Shown here: piece after piece, positions 1-7,857 of the stretch
Position numbering within the stretch: position 1 is the stretch's first letter
Layout of the letters: each line of letters begins with the position of its first letter
NCBI GenBank assembly: GCA_947468255.1
Contig: CANIMM010000095.1
Location: 1 to 9,919 of the forward strand
Source: Chitinophagaceae bacterium
GTDB taxonomy: Bacteria; Bacteroidota; Bacteroidia; Chitinophagales; Chitinophagaceae
Reading direction: 5' to 3'
DNA length: 9,919 nt
Position numbers and translations under genes: made by a program
Notes under the pieces: model-generated
Databases searched by the model: none
The model's input: the letters and a program-made list of their open reading frames with translations, nothing else
What the model was told of the DNA's origin: nothing

Positions 1-19
1 CTACTGGATATTCAGAGAA

Positions 20-52
20 AGTTTTTAGTAGCTCCAATGTGAGTTTTTAGTA
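20..52. repeat. Short direct repeat, AGTTTTTAGTA twice
   Basis: The 11-base sequence AGTTTTTAGTA occurs at 20-30 and again at 42-52, a 22-base offset (about two helical turns). This is seen directly. It could be a pair of protein-binding half-sites or a chance repeat in AT-rich DNA; no function is claimed. Confidence 0.4.
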
Positions 53-112
53 AAGCTTGTACCCTAGGTAATTGTATGACTTTAATTCAAGAAATACCTA
101 TTGCTAAATAGC

Positions 113-200
113 ATGGGTTGGTATTACGAGTTGAACGAATGGTTGAGTTATTCAGTTGGATGCTATTCGGGCTGGTTGGCCCTTACTGTGACCAACCCAT
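113..200. repeat. 10-base perfect inverted repeat enclosing smaller hairpins
   Basis: ATGGGTTGGT at 113-122 is the exact reverse complement of ACCAACCCAT at 191-200, with 68 bases between. Inside it, GGGC (169-172) and GCCC (179-182) can form a 4-base-pair hairpin with a 6-base loop. GGTTGG (174-179) can also pair with CCAACC (192-197), which would compete with the outer stem. This GC-richer patch stands out in an AT-rich region. It may be a structured leader or small RNA, or a remnant of a mobile element end. No transposase, target duplication or known RNA family was recognised. Confidence 0.45.
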
Positions 201-243
201 TCAAAAGTTCAAACTGTAAAGTTGAGCTTGTATTAATTATTAA

Positions 244-267
244 TAACGTAAATCAGGAAATACGTTA
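244..267. repeat. 7-base inverted repeat, possible operator
   Basis: TAACGTA at 244-250 is mirrored by TACGTTA at 261-267 across a 10-base spacer. The size and spacing fit a dimeric regulator site, but it lies about 230 bases upstream of the first start codon and no regulator gene is in the window. It could also be a small hairpin in a leader transcript. Confidence 0.3.
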
Positions 268-497
268 CTGAGGTTAAAACTGTTGTAAGTCCAAAAATTT
301 TGATTTTGATTTCCATAATCTTGATTTTATAAATGAGTGAATGATTGATTTGACTTTGTAATGATGAGTAGGTTTAATGTTTTTAAAAATATAGGGTTTT
401 AAATTTTAAAGCTTGTCCAAGTATAGATAAACAGCAGTAGCTAATTTCTTGTTGAAATATGGTAGCGTATATAATCTATACAAATTAATTTTAATGT

Positions 498-1244
498 ATG
501 AAGTCTGCTAAAAGTTTGATTATTTTCTTAGTGATTTTAAACAGTCTATTTTATGCTGCTAATAAATTAGTTGCCCAGGACTCTGCAGCCCTACATTGGG
601 CGTATAATAACGCTTTGCTCAATACAACCGCTGTTTACCACCATTCATTTGGCAGTCAGGGAGCATTGTATAATGGTCGGCAGTATAACGAGTATAGGAT
701 GAAATTTAAAGAGGGAGATCCTTATTTTCAATCCTTCATTCCTGCTGTGGGTAAGGTTATTTATGGCGGGGTTCTATATGATAGTGTATTGATGCGATAT
801 GATGAAGTAAAGGATGAATTGATTATACATGACCATTTACGAAGGATACAATTGTTGAAGGAAAAAGTTACCTCTTTTAATTTATTTAATAATGATTTTA
901 TAAATATTGAAAAGAATAACCTTTCTAATAAGCTGTTGAGTAGTGGTTTTTATCATTTATTGTACAAGGGTAAAATATGCCTCTTAAAAAAGCAGGTTAA
1001 GTCACTCAGGGAAGAAATATCAGCCAACATTGAGCTGCTTCATTTTGTACAGGAAAGGGATTATTATTATTTAAAAAAAGAAGATGAGTTTTTTCTCATA
1101 AAAAGCAAAGGGAATTTAATTGCTTTGCTGGAAGACAAAAAAAAAGAGGTGCAGCTATTTATTAAAACGAACAACTTGAATTTTAAATCGGATAGGCAAA
1201 ACATGCTTACCAAAACCATTGCCTATTACGACAGTATAAAATAG
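498..1244 (+). CDS. Exported protein of unknown function, first gene of the TonB-receptor operon
   Basis: The 248-residue product begins with a lysine-containing n-region and a hydrophobic stretch (about residues 7-22), with likely signal peptidase I cleavage after VAQ at residue 27. No lipobox cysteine is present, so it is probably periplasmic or attached to a membrane surface. The mature part starts with a tyrosine- and asparagine-rich segment (residues 38-65) and a GG-LYDSVLMRYDE stretch (about 90-103). The rest is rich in lysine, leucine and phenylalanine and probably mixed alpha/beta. No catalytic motif is recognisable. Similar small exported proteins sit beside STN-type TonB receptors in other Bacteroidota, as I recall the family. 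The stop lies 4 bases before the receptor start, so the two are almost certainly co-transcribed and perhaps translationally coupled. A run of nine A at 1137-1145 lies in frame over three lysine codons and could be prone to slippage. Start chosen because the signal peptide begins exactly there. Confidence 0.85.
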   Translation: MKSAKSLIIFLVILNSLFYAANKLVAQDSAALHWAYNNALLNTTAVYHHSFGSQGALYNGRQYNEYRMKFKEGDPYFQSFIPAVGKVIYGGVLYDSVLMRYDEVKDELIIHDHLRRIQLLKEKVTSFNLFNNDFINIEKNNLSNKLLSSGFYHLLYKGKICLLKKQVKSLREEISANIELLHFVQERDYYYLKKEDEFFLIKSKGNLIALLEDKKKEVQLFIKTNNLNFKSDRQNMLTKTIAYYDSIK

Positions 1245-1248
1245 AAAG

Positions 1249-4023
1249 ATGAAAAAACCCGGTTTGTTTGTTTTTATTTTCGCATGTATGCTACTGTGCA
1301 GCTTTACCTTATTTGCGCAAAAAGATTCTCTGCATATTGTTACCGTTGATTTAAATGGAGCGACTATAGAGCAGTTTGTACTTGCATTGGAAAAGCAGAC
1401 GAATCTTCATTTTTATTATGATATCACCCAGTTTGACAGTACGATTATAAATAGCAAAGCCGTAAAGCAGCCTTTATTAAAAGTGTTAGCAGCGGCTTTT
1501 GTAAATACTAGTTTTCATGCTTCTTTAGTGAACGAGGAGTACCTATTTATCACTAAAGGAAAACCATTGACTGTTAGTTTCCTCCAAGAAGCTTTTGTAG
1601 ACCCAATTTCGAGTAATACTCCCAACGCACCTGTTAATGCGCCTAAAATGCGTGCATTCGAAAAAAACACTCCAAAAGCTACCCTTGAAAATAAAGTGTA
1701 TGAAATTGGTAATAAATTATCTTCAACCAGTCAGGTGAACAGCATTTTGGAAGGCTATGTTACCGACGCAGAAACGGGTGCACCTATTGTTGCAGCTTAT
1801 TTACATGTTGATCAACCAGACGTTTCTGTGCTAACGGATCAATATGGGTATTATTCTATCTCTTTACCAAAAGGAAAACATAGCATTAGCCTCCAAAGTA
1901 TGGGTATGAAAGATACTCGGCGCCAAGTGCAGCTTTACGGTGAAGGGAAATTAAATATTGATATGCAAAGCCAGGTACTAACCATTAAGAATGTGGTTAT
2001 ATCTGCCCAAAAATTAAGTAATGTAAAAGGAACCCAAATGGGTTTTCAAAAAATTGACATTAAAACCATTAAACAAGTTCCGGTAGTTTTTGGAGAAGCC
2101 GACATCATTAAGGTGATTACTACGCTGCCAGGTGTAAAAACAGTAGGAGAAGCAAGTACCGGTTTAAATGTAAGAGGTGGATCAACGGATCAGAATCTTA
2201 TTCTTTTCAATGATGCTACCATTTATAATTCAGCTCATTTTTTTGGTATGTTTTCGGCTTTTAATCCAGAATTAGTGAAAGATGTTGAACTATACAAAAG
2301 CAGCATACCTGCTCGTTATGGAGGTAGGCTTTCTTCTGTATTAAATATCAATGGGAGAGAGGGAAATAAAAAGCAACTTGCTGGAAGTGCAGGGATTGGT
2401 TTATTGACCAGTCGATTTAATCTAGAGGGGCCGATTAATAAAAAAACTTCTTTTATAGTGGGTGCCAGGTCAACGTATGCCAATTGGATGTTGAATCTTT
2501 TGCCCGATCAATATAAAAATAGTAAAGCTGGTTTTTACGATTTAAATCTTAATATCACCCACCAGTTGAATAAAAACAATACCCTTTACCTTACCGGTTA
2601 TTTGAGTAAGGATCGTTTTAATCTTAACAATGATACGGCTTATAGTTATAGCAACAGTAGCGTTTCGATTAAGTGGAAGCATAATTTTAATAATAAATTG
2701 CATAGTATAGTTACCGGCGGGTTAGATCAATATCGATATTCCATTAATAGCAATAAACTGCCTTTAAATGCGTATAAAATGGGGTTTGGAATTGATCAGA
2801 CTAATTTCAAGACACATTTCAATTATTTCCTAAGCAACCAGCATACCATCGACTTTGGAGTAAGCACGATCTATTATAATTTAAATCCCGGTTATTTTAA
2901 TCCTGATGGAAAAAAATCGAAGGTAGTACCGGATCAAATTGAGGCTGAAAAGGCTTTAGAATCCGCTATCTATTTAAATGATCGCTACAATATCACTTCT
3001 TCGATTACAGTAGAAGGTGGTATTAGATATTCCTTTTACAATTACCTGGGACCAAAAAAAATGAATGTATATGCAGCTGGACTGCCGGTTACAGAGGGTA
3101 ACCAAACAGGTACGGTTTCCTACCTTGCCAATAAAAGCATACAAAACTATGGCGGACCTGAATATCGAGTTGCTGCACGTTATGCTTTTTCTGATAGTTT
3201 TTCTTTGAAGGCTGCATTTAATACACAGCGACAATACATTCATATGCTTTCCAATACTGCCTCCATGGCTCCTACCGATATATGGAAACTTAGCGACCCT
3301 TTTATCAAACCACAATATGGTGAACAGGTTTCTCTTGGATTGTTTAAAAATTTCAAATCAAATACTATTGAAACTTCGGTAGAGGTATATTATAAAAAAA
3401 TGAATAATTACCTTGATTATAAAAGCGGTGCAAACCTTGTCCTTAATCACCATATTGAAACAGATGTAATTGCTACCAAAGGAAAAGCTTACGGAGTTGA
3501 ATTGTTGATAAAAAAACTTACTGGCAAATTCAATGGATGGGTTAGTTATACCTGGTCGAGAGTGCTATTGCAACAAGACGATGCCAATGCAGGTACATTA
3601 ATTAACAAGGGCAATTTTTATCCTTCTAATTATGATAAGCCCAATGATCTAACTGTTATCAGTAACTTTCGGGTTAGCCATCGTTTTAGCGTTTCTTTAA
3701 ATACTACCTATAGCACCGGTCGCCCGATTACACTTCCTATTGGTATATATTATTATGCAGGATCCAGCCGGACCTTATACTCAGGAAGAAATGAATACCG
3801 AATACCGGATTATTTCCGTGCAGATTTCTCTATGAATATTGAAGGCAATCATAAAGTTCATCAGTTAACACATAATTCATGGACGATCGGGGTGTATAAT
3901 ATTACGGGACGTAAAAATCCATATTCGGTTTATTATGTTTCAGAAAATGGAAAAATAAATGGGTATAAACTTTCCATTTTTGGAAGTGCCATTCCTTTTA
4001 TCAATTTTAATATTAGGTTTTAA
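1249..4023 (+). CDS. TonB-dependent outer-membrane receptor with STN and carboxypeptidase-regulatory-like domains
   Basis: The 924-residue product is an energy-gated outer-membrane channel. Visible parts in order: signal peptide (1-24, ending LFAQ); an STN (secretin/TonB N-terminal) domain at about 30-102; a low-complexity linker; a carboxypeptidase-regulatory-like beta-sandwich at about 167-240, with the usual G-V-DAETG-PI start and DQYGYYSISLPKG core; a plug domain at about 272-370, with TTLPGVK, LNVRGGSTDQNLIL and the PARYGGRLSSVLNI end; then a 22-strand-type barrel ending in a terminal phenylalanine (NFNIRF), as expected for barrel assembly. Known biology: STN domains in this phylum usually contact a FecR-type anti-sigma factor, so the receptor may also signal. 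No sigma or anti-sigma gene lies in the window. It differs from SusC because no SusD-like gene follows; its partner is the DUF4249 lipoprotein. The substrate is unknown. Length and domain order look intact. Confidence 0.95.
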   Translation: MKKPGLFVFIFACMLLCSFTLFAQKDSLHIVTVDLNGATIEQFVLALEKQTNLHFYYDITQFDSTIINSKAVKQPLLKVLAAAFVNTSFHASLVNEEYLFITKGKPLTVSFLQEAFVDPISSNTPNAPVNAPKMRAFEKNTPKATLENKVYEIGNKLSSTSQVNSILEGYVTDAETGAPIVAAYLHVDQPDVSVLTDQYGYYSISLPKGKHSISLQSMGMKDTRRQVQLYGEGKLNIDMQSQVLTIKNVVISAQKLSNVKGTQMGFQKIDIKTIKQVPVVFGEADIIKVITTLPGVKTVGEASTGLNVRGGSTDQNLILFNDATIYNSAHFFGMFSAFNPELVKDVELYKSSIPARYGGRLSSVLNINGREGNKKQLAGSAGIGLLTSRFNLEGPINKKTSFIVGARSTYANWMLNLLPDQYKNSKAGFYDLNLNITHQLNKNNTLYLTGYLSKDRFNLNNDTAYSYSNSSVSIKWKHNFNNKLHSIVTGGLDQYRYSINSNKLPLNAYKMGFGIDQTNFKTHFNYFLSNQHTIDFGVSTIYYNLNPGYFNPDGKKSKVVPDQIEAEKALESAIYLNDRYNITSSITVEGGIRYSFYNYLGPKKMNVYAAGLPVTEGNQTGTVSYLANKSIQNYGGPEYRVAARYAFSDSFSLKAAFNTQRQYIHMLSNTASMAPTDIWKLSDPFIKPQYGEQVSLGLFKNFKSNTIETSVEVYYKKMNNYLDYKSGANLVLNHHIETDVIATKGKAYGVELLIKKLTGKFNGWVSYTWSRVLLQQDDANAGTLINKGNFYPSNYDKPNDLTVISNFRVSHRFSVSLNTTYSTGRPITLPIGIYYYAGSSRTLYSGRNEYRIPDYFRADFSMNIEGNHKVHQLTHNSWTIGVYNITGRKNPYSVYYVSENGKINGYKLSIFGSAIPFINFNIRF

Positions 4024-4028
4024 AAAAT

Positions 4029-4068
4029 AAAAATGAATGTAATAATGAATGCTCGAATGTTCATTTTT
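4029..4068 (+). terminator. Weak hairpin after the receptor gene, possible attenuator
   Basis: AAAAATGAA (4029-4037) is the reverse complement of TTCATTTTT (4060-4068), and a shorter alternative stem pairs AATGAA (4044-4049) with the same right arm across a 10-base loop. The right arm ends in five T. The stem is nearly all A-T, so it would be a weak terminator. In the 92-base gap between receptor and lipoprotein it could reduce read-through, or simply protect the upstream message. Confidence 0.25.
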
Positions 4069-4115
4069 GCTATTTCCGAATTCATTTTATACTATCCAAT
4101 TGGTTAATTTAAAAT

Positions 4116-5264
4116 ATGAATAAGTTACTATTTCTGGCAATTGTTTTACTCACGGCAGGTTGTAAAGAAAAATTTATATCGCCTGCTCCTGCTGTTGTTA
4201 CCGGCTACCTGGTAATTGAAGGGGTTGTGAATAACGGCGGTGGTCCAACTAATATAAGATTATCTAGAACTTCCAAACTAACAGATACTGCCAAAAAAAA
4301 TGAAACGGGTGCTTTGGTGCAGTTGGAGGATAATCGAAATAATAAAATATCTTTTTCTGAAACTGGAAAAGGGAATTACTCGGTCGCAAATTTGCAACTC
4401 GACACATCGCTTAGGTTTCGATTAAATATTAAGACCGCCAACAACGAGATTTATCAGTCGGATTTTGTATCGATTAATAATAACCCGCCAATTGATAGTG
4501 TTAATTGGATTCAAGATAATAATGGGGTACAACTTTATGTTAATACAAATGACCCTACAAACAGCACTCACTATTATCAATGGGAGTATAATGAAACCTG
4601 GGAAATTCACTCAGGGTATTATGCAATTTTAAAATGGGCTACTAAGATAGGGCCTAATAATACTCAATTAGCTACTGTTGCTTATAGAGACAGTAATGAT
4701 GCACAGATATTTACTTGTTATCAATTCAATGCATCCAATAATATTATTGCAGGTTCTTCGGCTAGATTGGCTCAAGACATTATCCATTTGCCATTAACAC
4801 AAATTCCTGCAAACACCAGGAGGATTAGCGCGCTTTATTCAATACTTGTAAGGCAATATTCTTGGAGCAAACAAGGGTATGAATTTTTGGACAGAATGAA
4901 AAAAAACACCGAAACAGTGGGTTCTATATTTGACCCACAACCTTCTGAATTAAATAGTAATTTTCGATGTATCAGTAACCAGCTACAACCTGTAATTGGA
5001 TTTTTGAATATTTGTACCATTCGAGAAAAGCGGATTTTTATTAAAAACAAAGATTTGCTCAATTGGGATTACCGTGCACCCTGTACAGATCAAATTATTC
5101 CCAATATCTCAGATTCAATCAAGCAGAAAGCTATCGGGACTTTGCCAATAATGCCGGTAGTGGTGGATCCATTTGGAAATATTGTTTCTTTCAATATTGC
5201 TTCTCCGCTTTGTGTTGATTGTAGATTAAGCGGAACCAATGTAAAACCAATCTACTGGCCATAA
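4116..5264 (+). CDS. DUF4249-family outer-membrane lipoprotein, partner of the TonB receptor
   Basis: The 382-residue product has a lipoprotein signal: a short hydrophobic stretch followed by the lipobox LTAGC, with the lipidated cysteine at residue 16, then KEKF. An Ig-like beta region follows (about 28-115: YLVIEGVVNN, NIRLSRTSKL, GALVQLEDN, GNYSV). The long middle part has aromatic YYQWEYNETWEI-type strands. The C-terminus carries a CVDC pair (Cys366, Cys369) and ends PIYWP. This architecture and ending are characteristic of DUF4249, which is found throughout Bacteroidota next to TonB receptors. The function of the family is not established. By analogy with SusD-type lipoproteins I infer a surface or periplasmic partner of the receptor channel. 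Two runs of eight A lie within the gene (4293-4300 and 4899-4906). The start fits the signal peptide exactly. Confidence 0.88.
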   Translation: MNKLLFLAIVLLTAGCKEKFISPAPAVVTGYLVIEGVVNNGGGPTNIRLSRTSKLTDTAKKNETGALVQLEDNRNNKISFSETGKGNYSVANLQLDTSLRFRLNIKTANNEIYQSDFVSINNNPPIDSVNWIQDNNGVQLYVNTNDPTNSTHYYQWEYNETWEIHSGYYAILKWATKIGPNNTQLATVAYRDSNDAQIFTCYQFNASNNIIAGSSARLAQDIIHLPLTQIPANTRRISALYSILVRQYSWSKQGYEFLDRMKKNTETVGSIFDPQPSELNSNFRCISNQLQPVIGFLNICTIREKRIFIKNKDLLNWDYRAPCTDQIIPNISDSIKQKAIGTLPIMPVVVDPFGNIVSFNIASPLCVDCRLSGTNVKPIYWP

Positions 5265-5277
5265 AAACCAAGCAACT

Positions 5278-7722
5278 ATGCCTTCAATCGATTTGTTTTA
5301 TTTCTATCAACTGCTAAGAGGATTAGTCAATCAAATACTAATCGTATTAATATTGGCAGTTTTTACACTGTTAACCAGTTCTCAAATTATTGCTCAGACT
5401 GTTCAGGAAGATACCATTCAAAGTAGATTTGATACTTACAGCCAACAACATTTGCAGGAGAAAATTTTTGTGCATACCGACAAATCAAATTATGTAACAG
5501 GTGAAATTTGCTGGTTCAAAATTTACCAAGTGGATGGGTACTTCAACAAACTAATCCATTTAAGCAAGGTTGCATATGTAGAGATAGTAGATAACAATAA
5601 CCAATCGGTTTTGCAAGCTAAAGTTGGCCTGCAAAATGGAACGGGTGACGGCTCATTTTTCTTACCTGTAACCCTTGGTACTGGAAGTTATACAATGCGC
5701 GCTTATACCAACTGGATGAAAAATTCGGGTGTTGATTATTTTTTTGAAAAAAAACTGGTTGTCGTCAATGTTGAAAATTATCAGTCACAAAAACCTGTAG
5801 TACAAACGAAAAAATATACAATTGAATTTTTTCCAGAAGGGGGTAACCTGGTTAATGGCATTAACAGTAAGGTTGGTTTTCATGTGATCAATCAATTCGG
5901 AATCGGAGAAGCTGCTACAGGAGTACTGGTAAATGAAAAGGGAGATTCTATTACAGCATTTCATACACTCAAGTTTGGTATTGGTAGTTTTAGTTTTACA
6001 CCTAAGGCTGGGGCGATTTATAAAGCAATTGTACGATTTACTGGAGGAGAAAAGCAGGTAACAGAATTGCCCATTGCTTACAACAACGGCTACGTAATGC
6101 AGCTTGAAGAAATTTCTAATCAACCAATTAGAATTACTGTTGAAAGCAGCAAAATTAATACGGCGGCTACTGTTTTTCTTTTTGTTCATACCAATAATTT
6201 GGTGAAAATTGCGTTGAAAAGCACAGTTGTAAACGGCAAAACTGTTTTTTTAATTGATCCGCTAAAACTAGGGGATGGCATTTCTCATTTCACCCTTTTT
6301 AATGAAGATAGGCAGCCTTTATGCGAAAGATTATTTTTCAAAAAACCTGCTACAAGTTTACAAATTTCCATAACTACGGATCAGGCTGTTTATGAATTGC
6401 GTAAAAAGATTAACCTTTCAATAGCTTCTTCAGTTGGCAATGAAAAATTGGCACCTGCAAATATGTCTTTGGCTGTTTATAGGGTTGATTCCTTTAATAC
6501 AGTTGAAGTGCAGAATATCATTCATTATCTTTTACTTAGTTCTGATCTTTCAGGTAATATTGAGTCGCCGGAATATTATTTTAATGAAAAAAATGACACG
6601 GCAGTTGTTGCCGCAGATAACCTGATGCTTACGCAGGGATGGCGAAGATTTAAATGGGAAGATATATTGCTCAATAAAAAGCCAATATTTCAGTTTTTGC
6701 CAGAGCTCAATGGACATGTCATTAACGGGAAAATAACTGCACTTAAGCAAGGGTTACCTTTGGGGTCCATTCCTGCCTATCTTTCCGTAATTGGTTCGCC
6801 AGGTCAGTTTCAAAGCTCAACTTCAGATCAAGCAGGGAGCGTTAAATTTGAGATGAAAGATTTTTTTAGTGATGGAGAAGGAGAGATTGTAGTGCAAACC
6901 GATAATCAAAAAGACAGTCTTTACCGAGTTGATATTGATTCGCCATTTTTTCCTGTTTTTTCGACAAAGCCAATAATTCCATTTAATTTTTCGAACCAGA
7001 AAGTGGCTATTTTAAAAGAATATGTAGCAGCCCAGGTTCAAAATGCTTTTTTAAATAACAAACTTAATAAAGTTGTATTACCTCTTACCGATTCGGGTGC
7101 ATTTTTTAAAAAGCCAGACAATAGGTATCTGCTTGATAATTATGTGAGATTTACTACAATAGAAGAAGTATTAAGAGAGTATGTAACGGAAGTGAATGTA
7201 CGCAAACACAATGGTAATTTCCAATTGATAGTAAATGATGATGGTGTAAACGGAACATTTTTTAATTCTCCTCCGCTAGCGTTAGTGGACGGTTTGCCAA
7301 TCTTTAATTTTAATAAGCTAATGAATTTCGACCCGTTGAAGATTCGGAAGTTAGATGTTATTAAAACAAGGTATTACTTGGGAGGCAATTCCTTTGATGG
7401 CATCATCCATTTTAATACCTACAAAGGGGATTTGGCTGGTTTTGAAATCGATCCCCATGCCATCGTTTTGGATTATGAGGGCATGAAGCTTCAACGGTCA
7501 TTTTACGCTCCCGACTATGCGCTGGAAGAACAACGTATAAGTCGGCTTCCGGACTTTAGAAACCTTTTGTACTGGTCGCCTAAACTAATTACTGATGCGT
7601 CTGGAAAAACACAGGCAGCCTTTTACAGTTCAGATTTAAGGGGTAAATATGCCATCGTTGTTCAAGGTATTTCTACTGATGGAGAAGCGGGGGGTACCGT
7701 GACTTTTTTTGAAGTAAAATAG
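5278..7722 (+). CDS. Large secreted MG2 (macroglobulin-like) protein with a plug-like C-terminal segment
   Basis: The 814-residue product has an unusually long N-terminal signal region, with its hydrophobic core at about 16-33 and cleavage after IIAQ at residue 40. Residues 60-165 form an MG2-type macroglobulin domain (KIFVHTDKSNYVTGE...WFKIY, then GSYTMRAYTNWM). Further beta-sandwich domains follow, including EFFPEGGNLVNG (183-194). LTQGWRRFKWED (451-462) is a signature I associate with this Bacteroidota family. About 477-550 looks like another Ig-like or regulatory domain. Residues 625-718 resemble a TonB plug (TIEEVLREYV, PLALVDGLPI, LKIRKLDVIKT, GIIHFNTYKG), but no barrel follows. The end (YWSPKLITDASGK...FYSSDLRGKYAIVVQG) resembles the alpha-2-macroglobulin motif before the bait and thioester regions. 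No GCGEQ thioester is present, so covalent protease trapping is unlikely. It starts 13 bases after the lipoprotein stop and is therefore co-transcribed. The molecular role is unknown; a periplasmic or surface scaffold or ligand-binding partner of the receptor is an inference. Confidence 0.88.
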   Translation: MPSIDLFYFYQLLRGLVNQILIVLILAVFTLLTSSQIIAQTVQEDTIQSRFDTYSQQHLQEKIFVHTDKSNYVTGEICWFKIYQVDGYFNKLIHLSKVAYVEIVDNNNQSVLQAKVGLQNGTGDGSFFLPVTLGTGSYTMRAYTNWMKNSGVDYFFEKKLVVVNVENYQSQKPVVQTKKYTIEFFPEGGNLVNGINSKVGFHVINQFGIGEAATGVLVNEKGDSITAFHTLKFGIGSFSFTPKAGAIYKAIVRFTGGEKQVTELPIAYNNGYVMQLEEISNQPIRITVESSKINTAATVFLFVHTNNLVKIALKSTVVNGKTVFLIDPLKLGDGISHFTLFNEDRQPLCERLFFKKPATSLQISITTDQAVYELRKKINLSIASSVGNEKLAPANMSLAVYRVDSFNTVEVQNIIHYLLLSSDLSGNIESPEYYFNEKNDTAVVAADNLMLTQGWRRFKWEDILLNKKPIFQFLPELNGHVINGKITALKQGLPLGSIPAYLSVIGSPGQFQSSTSDQAGSVKFEMKDFFSDGEGEIVVQTDNQKDSLYRVDIDSPFFPVFSTKPIIPFNFSNQKVAILKEYVAAQVQNAFLNNKLNKVVLPLTDSGAFFKKPDNRYLLDNYVRFTTIEEVLREYVTEVNVRKHNGNFQLIVNDDGVNGTFFNSPPLALVDGLPIFNFNKLMNFDPLKIRKLDVIKTRYYLGGNSFDGIIHFNTYKGDLAGFEIDPHAIVLDYEGMKLQRSFYAPDYALEEQRISRLPDFRNLLYWSPKLITDASGKTQAAFYSSDLRGKYAIVVQGISTDGEAGGTVTFFEVK

Positions 7723-7779
7723 CCGGCACCATTACAGGGTATTATAAATCATTCAGCTTTTAAATGACTGTTCTTCTTG

Positions 7780-7813
7780 ACCATTATTTACAACGCCAAT
7801 TATTTTTAATGGT
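7780..7813. terminator. Inverted repeat between convergent genes, candidate bidirectional terminator
   Basis: ACCATTA (7780-7786) is the exact reverse complement of TAATGGT (7807-7813), with a 20-base loop. It lies in the middle of the 135-base gap where the two operons converge, which is where a shared terminator is expected. The stem is short and neither side has a long T run, so support is weak. Confidence 0.25.
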
Positions 7814-7839
7814 TTGCTGCATCCATACCAATAGAATGC

Positions 7840-7855
7840 AAAAAATCGGTTTTCT
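7840..7855 (-). terminator. Small hairpin with T run directly after the LamG gene
   Basis: Read on the - strand, AGAAAA, a CCGA loop and TTTTTT follow the stop codon by two bases. The stem has six pairs, one of them G-T, and its right arm is itself the T run. This is a weak but well-placed candidate end for the - strand transcript. Confidence 0.25.
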
Positions 7856-7857
7856 TG

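Larger units (their letters stand above)
1..497. other. Gene-free leader region upstream of the envelope operon
   Basis: No convincing coding region is seen on either strand. Two + strand frames stay open from the left edge only to stops near bases 42 and 50, so at most the last few codons of an upstream gene could lie here. The rest is AT-rich and holds an 11-base direct repeat, a 10-base inverted repeat enclosing smaller hairpins, a 7-base inverted repeat, and four TTGATT copies (starting at 300, 306, 321 and 345). The promoter of the downstream operon is expected here. TATAAT at 470-475 is the only textbook-like -10 element, and it lacks a well-spaced -35. No good match to the Bacteroidota TTTG / TAnnTTTG promoter was found. 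A small RNA or leader cannot be excluded. Confidence 0.6.

Noticed and set aside
1..50. C-terminal end of an upstream gene
   Set aside because: Two frames are open to stops near 42 and 50, but 13-15 codons give no recognisable protein signal, so no feature is called.
113..200. Insertion sequence end, integron attC site, or CRISPR repeat
   Set aside because: There is no transposase, no flanking target duplication, no attC core consensus, and the repeat is a single pair and not an array.
2974..3315. Open frame on the - strand inside the receptor gene
   Set aside because: It is fully inside a well-supported TonB receptor, its product has no signal or motif, and its composition looks like an antisense reading.
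1249..5264. SusC/SusD polysaccharide uptake pair
   Set aside because: The lipoprotein is DUF4249-like, with a CVDC pair and PIYWP end, not a helical SusD; no glycoside hydrolases are present.
5785..6189. Open frame on the - strand inside the MG2 gene
   Set aside because: The opposite strand encodes conserved macroglobulin-type sequence throughout; the product is serine-, asparagine- and cysteine-rich with no recognisable features.
5278..7722. True alpha-2-macroglobulin protease trap
   Set aside because: No GCGEQ thioester motif is present and the protein is about half the usual bacterial length.
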